DNA of 64,000 nucleotides from contig JAEUUG010000009.1 of NCBI GenBank assembly GCA_016787565.1, positions 1 through 64,000 on the forward strand, in the 5' to 3' direction. This DNA is from Cyclobacteriaceae bacterium. GTDB lineage: Bacteria > Bacteroidota > Bacteroidia > Cytophagales > Cyclobacteriaceae. The notes under the pieces were generated by a model. It saw nothing but the letters and a program-made list of their open reading frames with translations. It did no database searches and was not told where the DNA came from. Numbering within the stretch: position 1 is the stretch's first letter; every line of letters begins with the position of its first letter. Made by a program: the position numbers and the translations under genes. Of this stretch, positions 1 through 8,685 are shown piece after piece.

Positions 1-79
1 AACGTTGTTCCAGATCGGAAGTAAAGCCGACATAGGTCTTGTTAAAGGTTGGACTGTAAAGAATGTAAACATGGTACAT
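1..79 (-). CDS. GIY-YIG domain nuclease, cut by window edge
   Basis: Only the first 26 codons are inside the window. They read MYHVYILYSPTFNKTYVGFT and then SDLEQR, which is the typical opening of a small bacterial GIY-YIG endonuclease domain: YILY corresponds to the GIY half and TYVG to the YIG half of the motif. In Bacteroidota such proteins are usually 80 to 100 residues long and of unknown physiological role; the fold cuts DNA as a single-domain nuclease. The gene lies only 36 bases downstream of the tRNA-Met gene on the same strand and may be read from the same transcript. The catalytic Arg and Glu would lie beyond the edge and cannot be checked. Confidence 0.75.
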   Translation of the reverse strand, partial: MYHVYILYSPTFNKTYVGFTSDLEQR

Positions 80-90
80 AACAACAAGTA

Positions 91-108
91 GAGCAGCCGA
101 AGCTGCTC
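91..108 (-). terminator. Hairpin between tRNA-Met and GIY-YIG gene
   Basis: A perfect 7-bp stem (GAGCAGC/GCTGCTC) with a CGAA loop starts 7 bases after the tRNA discriminator base. On the minus strand it is followed by TACTTGTTGTT, a T-rich but interrupted tail. It could be a weak terminator or a processing signal for the tRNA 3' end; the GIY-YIG start codon follows within 12 bases. Confidence 0.4.
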
Positions 109-115
109 TGAATTG

Positions 116-189
116 TAGCGCGGGGGAGAGTTGAACCCCCGACCTTTGGGTTATGAATCCAACGCTCTAACCACCTGAGCTACCGCGCC
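116..189 (-). tRNA. tRNA-Met (anticodon CAT)
   Basis: The minus strand folds into a full cloverleaf of 74 bases without CCA. The acceptor stem GGCGCGG pairs with CCGCGCT (one G-U pair), followed by discriminator A. The anticodon loop TTCATAA gives anticodon CAT, and the T-loop reads TTCAACT. The acceptor stem pairs from its first base, which argues for elongator Met rather than initiator, but tRNA-Ile with a modified CAT anticodon cannot be excluded by eye. A decayed copy of the same tRNA lies about 30 bases upstream in the transcript direction. Confidence 0.92.
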
Positions 190-219
190 ATAAACAAACA
201 ATAAACTTCTTTCTTTTAA

Positions 220-308
220 GGTTGAACTCCCGTCCGCCTGTGGTGGATATGAATCCAACGTTCTTCCCGACAGCTATCGGGACAGCTTAGCCTGCCGAGA
301 AAGCGCCA
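220..308 (-). pseudogene. Degenerate tRNA-Met-like remnant with palindromic repeats
   Basis: Compared on the same strand with the intact tRNA at 116-189, several blocks recur in the same order: gttgaactccc (T arm), tatgaatccaacg (anticodon arm), cagcttagcc (D arm) and agcgcc (acceptor). The block at 246-265 matches 150-169 at about 17 of 20 positions. Between the blocks are two near-palindromes: TCCGCCTGTGGTGGA at 233-247 and TCCCGACAGCTATCGGGA at 265-282. The cloverleaf can no longer form. I read this as a duplicated tRNA that has decayed and taken up, or been remodelled into, palindromic repeats. Confidence 0.6.
265..282. repeat. Palindrome TCCCGA-N6-TCGGGA
   Basis: The 18-base sequence TCCCGACAGCTATCGGGA is a near-perfect palindrome with a 6-bp outer stem. 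Palindromes of the form TCCCGATAGCTATCGGGA are, from general knowledge, dispersed intergenic repeats in Cytophagales genomes. I found no second copy in this window. A shorter one, ACCTC-CGTCC-GAGGT, lies at 337-351. Confidence 0.5.
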
Positions 309-404
309 AAGCAATTAACTTCCAAATAATAGGATAACCTCCGTCCGAGGTCAAACTCCAAACAAACCTTCAAGGGGATGCTTCCCTTCTGCTTTTTGGG
401 AGCG

Positions 405-436
405 CAAACTTACAAACTTTGATTACATTCTTCCAA
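405..436 (-). promoter_or_regulatory. Predicted promoter of the tRNA-Met transcript
   Basis: On the minus strand TTG (complement of 434-436) is followed after 21 bases by TAAGTTTG (complement of 405-412). This matches the Bacteroidota primary sigma consensus TTTG-N19-21-TAnnTTTG. Transcription would start near 398 and read through the tRNA remnant and then tRNA-Met. Between the start and the remnant is a short hairpin (AAGGG/CCCTT, about 371-388). The region 190-499 holds no protein gene. Confidence 0.45.
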
Positions 437-514
437 GTCCGATATTTTTATTTTACTGTGTTTAAAAAATGGTTAACTTAAAATCGAAACAACAAACACA
501 TGGCTACCCTCAGC

Positions 515-916
515 ATGGCGAAGAAAAGATTGTTCACAGCCGATTATGAGATACACGCATCAATCAAGATGCTTTATCCATATATACAAACAGCCAGCGG
601 TCTGGCAGAGTGGTTTGCGGATGACGTAAATATTAATAATCAGGACAAGAGCTACATATTTTTTTGGGACAATGACGAGCACAAAGCAAAGCAAGTGGCA
701 CACCGTACCAATCATTTTGTCAGGTTTGAATTCCTTCCAGAAAATGAACAGGATGAAAAGGATCCTTCTTACTTTGAATTAAGACTGGAGTTCAATGAAT
801 TAACTCAATCCGTTTTTCTTAAAGTTTTTGATTATTCTGATTTTGATGACATGAAAGAACTTCAAGACCTTTGGGATAGCCTGATTGATGCGCTTCGAAA
901 AACTGTTGGTGGCTAA
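515..916 (+). CDS. START-like domain protein (SRPBCC superfamily)
   Basis: About 133 residues, all one helix-grip domain. The run KMLYPYIQTASGLAEWFADD is typical of the START-like proteins that occur as single-copy genes throughout Bacteroidota and are distantly related to AHSA1 proteins. They are thought to bind a hydrophobic ligand or a chaperone partner; no activity is established. I place the start at the second ATG, giving the family's MAKKR beginning; an in-frame ATG at 500 would add five residues. Neither has a ribosome binding site. The gene ends 54 bases before the LptF/G-type permease on the same strand and is probably cotranscribed with it. Confidence 0.8.
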   Translation: MAKKRLFTADYEIHASIKMLYPYIQTASGLAEWFADDVNINNQDKSYIFFWDNDEHKAKQVAHRTNHFVRFEFLPENEQDEKDPSYFELRLEFNELTQSVFLKVFDYSDFDDMKELQDLWDSLIDALRKTVGG

Positions 917-970
917 TATTTCGTTTTCTGAAGCCTATCTTTGGCTTTATTTTTGAGCCTTTTGGCCAGC

Positions 971-2662
971 ATGAAAAAGATCGACAAACTAGTACTTGAC
1001 TCCTTTGTTGGGCCGTTTATCATCACCTTTCTGGTAGTCGTATTCATACTGCTGAACATCAATATGCTTCGGTATTTTGATGATATCATCGGAAAGGGTT
1101 TAGACTGGGGAGTAATTGGTCAGTTGTTTTTTTACTTCGCGGTATTTACTATCCCTACAGCCATGCCGCTAGCTGTTTTACTATCCTCTCTGATTGCCTT
1201 TGGAAATCTTGGCGAGCATTTCGAACTAACAGCTATAAAAAGTGCGGGCATATCATTGATCAGGGTGCTTCAGCCGATCTTTCTCTTCGTTGTGTTCCTT
1301 ACGGTCATGGCATTCCTTGCCAATAATTATATGGTTCCAAAGGCGGCACTTGAAGCTTATAGTTTGTTATATGACATCAAGCAAAAGAAACCAGCACTCG
1401 AACTTCAGGAGGGTGCGTTTTACGATGGGATTCCCGGTATTAGTATAAAAGTCAATAAAAAATTTCCAGATGGTATCACCTTTAGGGATGTAGTCATTTA
1501 TGACCATCGCAAAAACGATGGCAATAAAGAGGTTACCATTGCTGATTCGGGTAAGATGTATACTATTCTGAATGAGCGGTATCTGAAACTTGAATTGTTT
1601 CGGGGTTACCATTACACCGAAGGCTCGAGTAAGGAACGTGAAATGACTGGCCAGCGCGGAAAGTCAGCTGAGTCTTTAACACGAAGTAGATTTGATAAGA
1701 CACAGGCTGTTTTTGATTTATCCTCATTTCAACTGGAACGAACCGATAAAAAATGGTTTCAGGGAAACCGGATCATGCGCAATCTTAACGAACTCAATCA
1801 GGATATTGATTCGATTCAAGCACAGGTCATGCAGCAGCGCCTGAATCATTACAAATTCCGGCAAACTTTCTTTTCTTTTTTTTCGCGAACAGAGACAGTT
1901 ATTATGCCTCCGGAAGTCATAGCATTTGAAATAAAAAAAGACTCCCTGTATACCAAAAGGTATGGTGGCTCAGTCGTACCTGATCCTGTTATTCAAAATC
2001 CCATACTCCAAGAAAAAGGAAATCCGGCCGGCAGAAAACTAAGCAGGAATAAGGAATTGGATAGTGAAGAAGGCAACAATCCAGATTCGATTGTTCTCGA
2101 TAGAACTAAACAAGAACTAACCCGAAAGGAAACACTTGGGGATTCAGTGACCCTAAAGTTGCTCGACAGCCTTTTTATGATGAACCCTGATAAGAGTATT
2201 GTTAAGAGTGCTACCAATATGGCTCGCCAGATAAAAAGTCAGGTCATGAACACCAATAGCCAGATTGATAATTACAACAAAGAGCTAACAATTTATGCTA
2301 TTCAGTGGCATAAGATTATTGCCAGTTCATTGGCATGCATTGCCATGTTCCTGATTGGCGCGCCTCTTGGTGCGATTATCAAAAGAGGCGGATTGGGCAT
2401 GCCGTTTCTCGTCTCGATTCTCTTCTTTATCATCTACTATGTCCTATCCATGCAAGGTGAGAAAATAGCCAAGCAAGGGTTCTTTCCAGTAGTGACCTGT
2501 ATTTTCGCGGCAGATGCTGTACTCTTTCTGATTGGAGCTTTCTTTCTGCGGCAAGCTCGGATTGATGCTCGCTTGTTCGAGTCCGATTTTTATGCGGTTG
2601 TGTTTGATAAAGTCCGCAAATGGCTGGAAACACGTAAGAAGGTGTCGTGGAAACGTGCTTAA
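971..2662 (+). CDS. LptF/LptG family LPS export permease
   Basis: About 563 residues of the YjgP/YjgQ (LptF/LptG) family, the inner-membrane part of the ABC exporter that lifts lipopolysaccharide off the inner membrane. Three predicted membrane helices lie in the first 120 residues, beginning at SFVGPFIITFLVVVFILL. A long periplasmic jellyroll section follows (about 130-450), then three more helices near the C terminus (LACIAMFLIGAPLGAIIKRG onward). The periplasmic part is longer than in E. coli, as is usual in Bacteroidota. I use ATG 971 (MKKIDKLVLDSF); an upstream TTG at 941 would add ten residues that do not fit the family start. Whether it is the F or the G partner cannot be decided from sequence. 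Confidence 0.9.
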   Translation: MKKIDKLVLDSFVGPFIITFLVVVFILLNINMLRYFDDIIGKGLDWGVIGQLFFYFAVFTIPTAMPLAVLLSSLIAFGNLGEHFELTAIKSAGISLIRVLQPIFLFVVFLTVMAFLANNYMVPKAALEAYSLLYDIKQKKPALELQEGAFYDGIPGISIKVNKKFPDGITFRDVVIYDHRKNDGNKEVTIADSGKMYTILNERYLKLELFRGYHYTEGSSKEREMTGQRGKSAESLTRSRFDKTQAVFDLSSFQLERTDKKWFQGNRIMRNLNELNQDIDSIQAQVMQQRLNHYKFRQTFFSFFSRTETVIMPPEVIAFEIKKDSLYTKRYGGSVVPDPVIQNPILQEKGNPAGRKLSRNKELDSEEGNNPDSIVLDRTKQELTRKETLGDSVTLKLLDSLFMMNPDKSIVKSATNMARQIKSQVMNTNSQIDNYNKELTIYAIQWHKIIASSLACIAMFLIGAPLGAIIKRGGLGMPFLVSILFFIIYYVLSMQGEKIAKQGFFPVVTCIFAADAVLFLIGAFFLRQARIDARLFESDFYAVVFDKVRKWLETRKKVSWKRA

Positions 2663-2686
2663 ATTCATGAAAATTTCCAGTCAGAT

Positions 2687-2718
2687 TTTGATTTATGAGC
2701 ATATTTCGAGTACATTTG
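2687..2718 (+). promoter_or_regulatory. Predicted promoter of rpsO
   Basis: TTTG at 2687-2690, a 20-base spacer and TACATTTG at 2711-2718 match the Bacteroidota consensus TTTG-N20-TAnnTTTG exactly. The expected start is near 2724, leaving a leader of about 30 bases before the rpsO ATG. This is the best promoter match in the window. Confidence 0.7.
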
Positions 2719-2752
2719 CCCCCTGAAATAAAGAATAAAATAATTTTTTGCG

Positions 2753-3028
2753 ATGTATTTGACCACTGAAATCAAGCAGGATCTGTTTAAGAAACACGGC
2801 TTTGGTAAGAAAAAAGAAGACACTGGTTCACCAGAGTCTCAAGTTGCATTGTTTACGCACCGTATTAATCATTTAACGGAGCACCTGAAAGAGAACAAGA
2901 AGGATTTCTCCACTCAACAAGGTTTGATGAAATTGGTAGGAAAGCGTAAGAAACTCCTCAATTTCCTTCAAAGCACTGACATCGAGCGCTATCGATCAAT
3001 CATAGCAGAGCTCCAGTTAAGAAAATAA
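2753..3028 (+). CDS. rpsO: 30S ribosomal protein S15
   Basis: 91 residues, close to the 89 of E. coli S15. Diagnostic stretches are DTGSPESQVALFTHRINHLT and, further on, KNKKDF and LVGKRKKLLNFL, which contact 16S rRNA and start assembly of the platform of the small subunit. It is flanked by a strong predicted promoter and followed by an excellent terminator, so it appears to be mainly a single-gene transcript although pnp lies next to it as in most bacteria. In E. coli S15 represses its own translation; nothing in the short leader here lets me claim the same. Confidence 0.97.
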   Translation: MYLTTEIKQDLFKKHGFGKKKEDTGSPESQVALFTHRINHLTEHLKENKKDFSTQQGLMKLVGKRKKLLNFLQSTDIERYRSIIAELQLRK

Positions 3029-3036
3029 CATTCCCC

Positions 3037-3065
3037 GGGGAACCAAAACAATGGTTCCCCTTTTT
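3037..3065 (+). terminator. Rho-independent terminator of rpsO
   Basis: A perfect 8-bp stem GGGGAACC/GGTTCCCC (3037-3044 and 3053-3060) with an 8-base A-rich loop is followed directly by TTTTTC. It lies 8 bases after the rpsO stop codon. Confidence 0.9.
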
Positions 3066-3118
3066 CATTTTTAATCCAAGGATGGCCTGGTGAAGGCTCT
3101 TCCTTTAACTCATCATTT

Positions 3119-5266
3119 ATGAATTCTACAGTCATTTCAAAATCGTGTAAACTACCCGATGGCAGGGAAGTTACCCTTGAGACCGGTAAACTTGCCCGCC
3201 AGGCAGATGGTTCAGTCGTATTGCGTATGGGTAATACCATGTTGTTGGCAACCGTTGTCTCATCACAGGACGCAAAAGAAGGTATTGACTTCCTTCCATT
3301 ATCAGTTGACTATCAAGAGAAGTTTGCTTCTACGGGTAAAGTTCCCGGAGGCTTTTTGAAGCGCGAAAGTAAACTGTCTGATTACGAAATTCTGATCAGC
3401 CGTCTGGTTGATCGTGCTATACGCCCACTTTTCCCAAGTGATTATCATTCGGAGACCCAAATGATGATCTATTTGATTTCAGGAGATGCAAATGCATTGC
3501 CTGATTCATTAGCAGCCTTTGCTGCATCAGCTGCATTGTCTATTTCGGATATTCCGTTTCAGGGCCCTATTTCTGAAGTTCGGGTTGTTCGTGTGGATGG
3601 CAAGTTTATTGTCAATCCAACCATGGCCGAAAAAGAACGAGCCGATATTGATTTGATGGTGGGAGCATCCATTGAAAATATTTTGATGGTAGAAGGGGAG
3701 ATGAAAGAGGTAAGTGAAGATGATATGGTAGAAGCTCTTCGTGTAGCCCACGCTGCTATTATCGACCAATGTAAAGTTCAAATTGAATTGGCCGAGGCCG
3801 TTGGTAAGACTGTAAAGCGAACCTATAGCCACGAAACAAACGATGAGAGCCTACGTCAGGAATTGTGGAAGCTGATGTATGACAAAGCATACGAACATGC
3901 TTCAAAGCTGACGAAGAATAAGAAAGAGCGGGGCGATGGTTTCAAGAAAATCCTCAGCGACTATTTAGAATCTCTCCCTGAAGATACAACCATCAATAAA
4001 GACCTGGTAAAGAAGTATTACAAGGAAATTGAGAAGAAAGCAGCACGCGATCTGGTACTTAATCAAAACGTTCGTTTAGATGGTCGTAAGACCAAAGAAA
4101 TCAGACAGATATCATGCGAAGTTGATTATCTTCCTTCACCCCACGGATCTGCAGTCTTTACCCGTGGTGAGACACAATCGCTTACAACGGTTACGTTGGG
4201 AACCAAGATGGACCAACAGATGATTGACGGAGCCATGATCTCAGGTTCCAACAAATTCATTCTTCATTATAATTTCCCTGGCTTTTCAACAGGTGAGGTA
4301 AAACCAAACCGAGGACCCGGAAGAAGGGAAGTTGGTCATGGAAATCTTGCTCTGCGGGCACTGAAGCAAGTGCTTCCTGCTGACGCAGAAAATCCTTATA
4401 CCATCCGAGTTGTTTCTGATATTCTGGAATCAAATGGTTCATCATCAATGGCAACGGTTTGTGCTGGTTCACTCGCCTTGATGGATGCCGGTGTGCCGGT
4501 AAAAGGCCCTGTTTCTGGTATTGCTATGGGTATGATTTCCGATAGCGAAACAGGTAAATATGCTATCCTGTCTGATATTTTGGGAGATGAAGATCACTTG
4601 GGGGATATGGACTTTAAAGTTACGGGAACTGAGAAGGGTATCACAGCCTGCCAAATGGACCTTAAAGTTGACGGACTTACATATGAGGTTTTGAAAGAGG
4701 CTCTTCTTCAAGCTAAAGAGGGAAGACTTCATATCCTGAATGAAATGAAGAAAGCTTTAGCAGCACCCCGTGCAGACCTAAAACCTCATGCTCCTCGTGC
4801 TCATACACTCACCATTGAGAAAGAGATGATCGGTGCAGTAATTGGTCCTGGAGGTAAAGTGATTCAGGATATCCAAAATACTTCAGGCGCTACAGTGGTA
4901 ATTGAAGAAGTTGATGGAAAAGGAGTGGTGAGTGTTTTCGCTACTGATAAAACGGCAATGGATAAGGCCTTAGGAAGAATTAAAGGCATTGTGGCCATTC
5001 CAGAGGTTGGCGAGGTTTACGATGGTAAAGTTAAGTCTATCATGCCGTTTGGCGCATTCGTTGAATTTATGCCGGGTAAAGATGGCTTGTTGCACATTTC
5101 AGAAATCAAATGGGAGCGTCTGGAGAATATGGAAGGTGTGATGGAAGTAGGTGAGGAGGTTAAGGTTAAGCTTATTGAAGTCGATAAGAAAACCGGTAAA
5201 TATCGTCTTTCCAGAAAAGTGCTCCTGCCAAGACCTCCAAAAAAGGAAACATCGCCAACTGAATAA
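3119..5266 (+). CDS. pnp: Polyribonucleotide nucleotidyltransferase (PNPase)
   Basis: 715 residues, the normal length. PNPase degrades RNA from the 3' end using phosphate and forms a trimer. Domains in order: first RNase PH domain (about 5-145), helical linker, second RNase PH domain (about 315-545) with the conserved acidic catalytic stretch [10 protein letters not shown] near residue 490, KH domain (about 555-620, [11 protein letters not shown]) and S1 domain (about 630-700, [20 protein letters not shown]). All parts are intact. It sits between rpsO and rpoD, an order common in Bacteroidota. The 53 bases between the rpsO terminator and the start hold no clear promoter, so some read-through or a weak promoter is implied. 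Confidence 0.97.
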   Translation: MNSTVISKSCKLPDGREVTLETGKLARQADGSVVLRMGNTMLLATVVSSQDAKEGIDFLPLSVDYQEKFASTGKVPGGFLKRESKLSDYEILISRLVDRAIRPLFPSDYHSETQMMIYLISGDANALPDSLAAFAASAALSISDIPFQGPISEVRVVRVDGKFIVNPTMAEKERADIDLMVGASIENILMVEGEMKEVSEDDMVEALRVAHAAIIDQCKVQIELAEAVGKTVKRTYSHETNDESLRQELWKLMYDKAYEHASKLTKNKKERGDGFKKILSDYLESLPEDTTINKDLVKKYYKEIEKKAARDLVLNQNVRLDGRKTKEIRQISCEVDYLPSPHGSAVFTRGETQSLTTVTLGTKMDQQMIDGAMISGSNKFILHYNFPGFSTGEVKPNRGPGRREVGHGNLALRALKQVLPADAENPYTIRVVSDILESNGSSSMATVCAGSLALMDAGVPVKGPVSGIAMGMISDSETGKYAILSDILGDEDHLGDMDFKVTGTEKGITACQMDLKVDGLTYEVLKEALLQAKEGRLHILNEMKKALAAPRADLKPHAPRAHTLTIEKEMIGAVIGPGGKVIQDIQNTSGATVVIEEVDGKGVVSVFATDKTAMDKALGRIKGIVAIPEVGEVYDGKVKSIMPFGAFVEFMPGKDGLLHISEIKWERLENMEGVMEVGEEVKVKLIEVDKKTGKYRLSRKVLLPRPPKKETSPTE

Positions 5267-5337
5267 TCGTTGTATCTTCGAATTGACAGGAACTATCTTT
5301 TAACACTATATTGTTCATTAATCGAATCTAACATAGC

Positions 5338-6201
5338 ATGAGACAGCTTAAGATTAGTAAACAAATTACCAACCGTGAGAGCCAGTCGCTGGACAAATAT
5401 CTTCAGGAGATTGGCAAGGTAGATTTGCTTACTCCGGATGAGGAAGTTGAATTAGCGAAGCGCATTAAAGAAGGTGATCAGATTGCCTTGGAGAAGCTTA
5501 CAAAAGCTAATCTTCGATTTGTGGTTTCTGTTGCGAAGCAATATCAGAATCAGGGCCTTTCATTGGGCGATTTGATTAATGAAGGAAACCTTGGTTTGAT
5601 TAAAGCTGCTCAGCGATTTGACGAGACACGTGGTTTTAAATTTATCTCATATGCGGTGTGGTGGATTCGTCAATCCATACTTCAGGCATTGGCAGAACAA
5701 TCCAGAATTGTTCGCTTGCCCTTGAACCGTGTAGGATCGTTGAATAAAATATCAAAGACTTTTTCTGAACTAGAACAGAAATACGAACGCGAGCCTTCTC
5801 CGGAAGAACTTGCTGAAGTACTTGACGTGACAACCGCGGAAGTTGTTGATACCATGAAAATCTCCGGACGGCATGTATCCATGGACGCTCCATTTGTTCA
5901 GGGGGAAGAAAACAGTCTGCTGGATGTTTTAGAAAATGACAGTGAAGAAACACCTGACTCAGGCTTGATGAATGACTCTCTCCGGAGAGAAGTACAGCGT
6001 GCGCTTTCTACCTTGACCCAACGTGAGGCTGATGTTATCACCTTGTATTTTGGTCTGAATGGTGAGCACGCCATGACTCTCGAAGAAATCGGGGAGAAAT
6101 TTAACCTCACCCGGGAACGTGTCAGACAGATCAAAGAAAAGGCTATCAGGCGGTTACGACATACATCCAGAAGTAAAGCTTTGAAGCCTTACCTGGGTTA
6201 A
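5338..6201 (+). CDS. rpoD: Primary RNA polymerase sigma factor, copy 1
   Basis: 287 residues: the short form of the housekeeping sigma-70 factor found in Bacteroidota, which lacks the long region 1.1 and the non-conserved region of E. coli RpoD. Region 1.2 lies about 13-45, region 2 about 50-125 ([25 protein letters not shown]), region 3 about 130-200 and region 4 about 220-285 with the recognition helix [13 protein letters not shown]. It directly follows pnp. The spacer contains TATCTTCG at 5272-5279, which resembles a -7 box, but no good -33 partner. A second copy with 261 of 287 identical residues lies at 55090-55953. I regard this one as the ancestral copy because of its conserved position after pnp. 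Confidence 0.96.
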   Translation: MRQLKISKQITNRESQSLDKYLQEIGKVDLLTPDEEVELAKRIKEGDQIALEKLTKANLRFVVSVAKQYQNQGLSLGDLINEGNLGLIKAAQRFDETRGFKFISYAVWWIRQSILQALAEQSRIVRLPLNRVGSLNKISKTFSELEQKYEREPSPEELAEVLDVTTAEVVDTMKISGRHVSMDAPFVQGEENSLLDVLENDSEETPDSGLMNDSLRREVQRALSTLTQREADVITLYFGLNGEHAMTLEEIGEKFNLTRERVRQIKEKAIRRLRHTSRSKALKPYLG

Positions 6202-6226
6202 AGATTACTGAATTTACCAAAATTAT

Positions 6227-6258
6227 AAGGGTCTCCAGTGAGGCCCTTTACTTTATCA
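6227..6258 (+). terminator. Predicted terminator after rpoD copy 1
   Basis: Stem AAGGGTCTC/GAGGCCCTT (6227-6235 and 6240-6248, one G-U pair) with a CAGT loop, followed by TACTTTATC. The tail is less T-rich than in the other terminators of this window. Confidence 0.6.
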
Positions 6259-6280
6259 ACTTTTTTAACATTTGGAAAAT

Positions 6281-7234
6281 ATGAACACCGAATCTGTAAA
6301 AGTTCTCATTATTGGTTCTGGACCAGCAGGTTATACGGCTGCCATTTATGCAGCGCGAGCCGGTCTAAAGCCAATCCTGTATACAGGGGGCCAGCCCGGG
6401 GGCCAACTCACCACTACGAATGATGTTGAGAATTTCCCCGGCTATCCAGAGGGTATCAATGGCCCACAGATGATGATGGATCTACAAAAACAGGCCGAGC
6501 GTTTTGGTACCGTGATCAATTACGGTATGGTTACATCGGTTGATTTTTCAGGCTATCCACACAAAGTAGTTGTCGATGAGAATACTGAAATCATAGCGGA
6601 GACTGTTATTATAGCTACAGGTGCAACTGCAAAATATTTGGGAATTCCATCGGAAGAAAAGTTTAATAACAAAGGTGTTTCTGCCTGTGCTGTTTGCGAT
6701 GGATATTTCTATCGCGGAAAGGAAGTGGCTGTTGTTGGTGCGGGAGATTCTGCTGCTGAAGAAGCAACTTACCTCTCGAAGCTTTGCACCAAGGTTCACC
6801 TTATTGTAAGACGGGATGAGATGCGTGCTTCTAAGATAATGCAACAACGGGTAATAAATACTCCAAACATTGAAGTGCATTGGAATACAGAAACAGATGA
6901 AATACTCGGTGATGACTCGGGTGTTACCGGTGTGCGATTGAAGAATAACAAAACAGGCGAGTCGAAAGAAATTTCAGTGCAGGGTTTCTTCCTGGCCATT
7001 GGGCATAAGCCCAATACTGACATTTTCAAAGACTTTCTGGATATGGATGAAACCGGTTACATTAAAGTGATTCCGGGTTCATCCAAAACTAACATTGAAG
7101 GAGTTTTTGCTGTAGGTGATGCTGCAGATAAAGTTTACCGCCAGGCAATTACAGCCGCAGGAACAGGTTGCATGGGAGCTCTTGATGCCGAGAAATTTTT
7201 GGCAGCTAAAGAAATGGAGACTGCCCACGCATGA
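6281..7234 (+). CDS. trxB: Thioredoxin-disulfide reductase
   Basis: About 317 residues. This flavoenzyme reduces oxidised thioredoxin with NADPH in the cytoplasm. The FAD-binding GSGPAG near residue 12, the redox pair CAVC (Cys136 and Cys139), the NADPH-binding GAGDSAAEEA and the second FAD motif GVFAVGDAAD are all present. I choose ATG 6281; an in-frame TTG at 6272 would add MEN. The stop overlaps the bshB1 start by four bases (ATGA), so the two are translationally coupled. Some bacillithiol-linked reductases belong to the same fold, but the CxxC in the NADPH domain identifies a TrxB-type enzyme. Confidence 0.93.
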   Translation: MNTESVKVLIIGSGPAGYTAAIYAARAGLKPILYTGGQPGGQLTTTNDVENFPGYPEGINGPQMMMDLQKQAERFGTVINYGMVTSVDFSGYPHKVVVDENTEIIAETVIIATGATAKYLGIPSEEKFNNKGVSACAVCDGYFYRGKEVAVVGAGDSAAEEATYLSKLCTKVHLIVRRDEMRASKIMQQRVINTPNIEVHWNTETDEILGDDSGVTGVRLKNNKTGESKEISVQGFFLAIGHKPNTDIFKDFLDMDETGYIKVIPGSSKTNIEGVFAVGDAADKVYRQAITAAGTGCMGALDAEKFLAAKEMETAHA

Positions 7235-7950
7235 AAGTAGATATTCTTGTCATCGCAGCTCATCCTGATGATGCCGAACTGGGTGCTGGTGGAACAATTG
7301 TCAGTCATGTGGCGATGGGTCATAAAGTAGCTGTTGTGGACTTGACGCGCGGTGAATTAGGTACACGCGGCACCGCTGAAATACGGGATGAGGAAGCGGC
7401 AGCTGCTGCCAAAATTCTAGGTTTAACCGTGAGAGAAAACCTCCAGCTAAAAGATGGGTTCTTTCAGAACGATGCGGATACACAGCGAATTGTTATTCAG
7501 GCTTTGCGCAGGTTTCAGCCTGATATTGTTTTAACAAACGCTATTTACGATCGTCACACCGATCATGGAAAGGGTGCTTCGCTCGTTGCTGATGCCTGCT
7601 TCCTTTCAGGACTGGCAAAAATTCTAACAACTGACAGAAATGATCAAGAACAACAAGCCTGGAGACCTAAAGCCGTTTATCATTTCATTCAAAGTCAGTT
7701 TATCAAACCAGACTTTATTGTTGATGTTTCGGATCATTGGGAAACAAAAATGAAAGCCATCAGAGCATTCAAAACCCAATTTTATGACCCTGCGAGTAAT
7801 GAACCGGAGACCTATATTTCCAATCCCGGTTTCCTGAAAATGATTGAAGCACGCGCTATTGAATTTGGACACGCGATTGGCGCTAAGTACGGTGAGGGCT
7901 TTACCATCAGGAGGTTCCCAGGTGTAAAATCCCTTTATCACCTTCTTTAA
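7231..7950 (+). CDS. bshB1: Bacillithiol biosynthesis deacetylase BshB1
   Basis: 239 residues of the PIG-L/LmbE zinc deacetylase family. BshB1 removes the acetyl group from GlcNAc-malate, the second step of bacillithiol synthesis. The zinc motif AHPDDAELG is at residues 9-17 and the second metal histidine is in DRHTDHGKG; the stretch LTRGELGTRGTAEIRDEEA is characteristic of BshB1 rather than of other LmbE proteins. Bacillithiol is the low-molecular-weight thiol of many Bacteroidota. The four-base overlap with trxB puts two thiol-redox functions in one operon. The stop codon directly abuts the stop of pdxH on the other strand. Confidence 0.92.
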   Translation: MKVDILVIAAHPDDAELGAGGTIVSHVAMGHKVAVVDLTRGELGTRGTAEIRDEEAAAAAKILGLTVRENLQLKDGFFQNDADTQRIVIQALRRFQPDIVLTNAIYDRHTDHGKGASLVADACFLSGLAKILTTDRNDQEQQAWRPKAVYHFIQSQFIKPDFIVDVSDHWETKMKAIRAFKTQFYDPASNEPETYISNPGFLKMIEARAIEFGHAIGAKYGEGFTIRRFPGVKSLYHLL

Positions 7951-8592
7951 TCAAGGCGCAAGCCTGTGGATTTTCCAGGAGTTTTCCACTTTGGTGAATT
8001 GAATTCTGTCATGTAACCGGTTGGGGCGGCCCTGCCAGAATTCAAACAACATGGGCTCCACCTGATATCCTCCCCACTGATTGGGGCGTGGTAGTACGGC
8101 AAATCCTTCAAACTTTTTAGTCATCTTCACTACACGTTCCTCCAGTATTTTTCGATCCTGAATCATCAAGCTTTGCGGTGATGACCAAGCTCCAACCTGC
8201 GATTCACGGGGGCGGCTTTGAAAATATCGCGTAGATGCATCGGCATCAACACGCTCGGCAAAGCCCTCAATTCTTACCTGTCTTTCTAAATCAGGCCAGA
8301 AAAATGTTAAGGCACACGCAGGATTTAATTCCAGTTCCTTTCCTTTTTGACTTTGGTAATTGGTGTAGAAAACAAATTTTCTGCGTTCAATACCCTTCAA
8401 TAGAACGACACGTGATGTGGGGCGACCATGCTCATTAACCGTTGCCAGGTTCATGGCAGTAGGTTCGGCAACATCAGCTTTCAGGGCTTCACCAAACCAA
8501 TGTTCAAACTGCAGCACAGGATCCGGATTAACCGTTGAGATGTCGAGCGATTCTTTTGTGTATTCTTTTCGGATGTCAGCTAGGTTTTGCAT
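7951..8592 (-). CDS. pdxH: Pyridoxamine/pyridoxine 5'-phosphate oxidase
   Basis: About 213 residues. PdxH is a cytoplasmic FMN enzyme that oxidises pyridoxine or pyridoxamine phosphate to pyridoxal phosphate. Typical stretches are MNLATVNEHGRPTSRVVLLK near the N terminus, FYTNYQSQKGKEL, RYFQSRPRESQVGAWSSPQS and the C-terminal ending IHRLAP. I place the start at MQNLADIRKEY (complement of 8590-8592), the usual beginning, rather than seven codons upstream. It converges with bshB1 with no base between the two stop codons and is divergent from the YqgE gene. Confidence 0.95.
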   Translation of the reverse strand: MQNLADIRKEYTKESLDISTVNPDPVLQFEHWFGEALKADVAEPTAMNLATVNEHGRPTSRVVLLKGIERRKFVFYTNYQSQKGKELELNPACALTFFWPDLERQVRIEGFAERVDADASTRYFQSRPRESQVGAWSSPQSLMIQDRKILEERVVKMTKKFEGFAVLPRPNQWGGYQVEPMLFEFWQGRPNRLHDRIQFTKVENSWKIHRLAP

Positions 8593-8685
8593 ACGGTTGC
8601 ATTTATGTTTCAAATGTTATCAAAGAAATAAGATTTGCATAGATGAATATGAAGTATTTTATTCAAGTGATGAAACGTAGACTTC

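Noticed and set aside
5267-5337. Promoter TATCTTCG upstream of rpoD copy 1
   Set aside because: The -7 box is plausible but no TTTG lies about 20 bases upstream; I mention it only in the gene entry.
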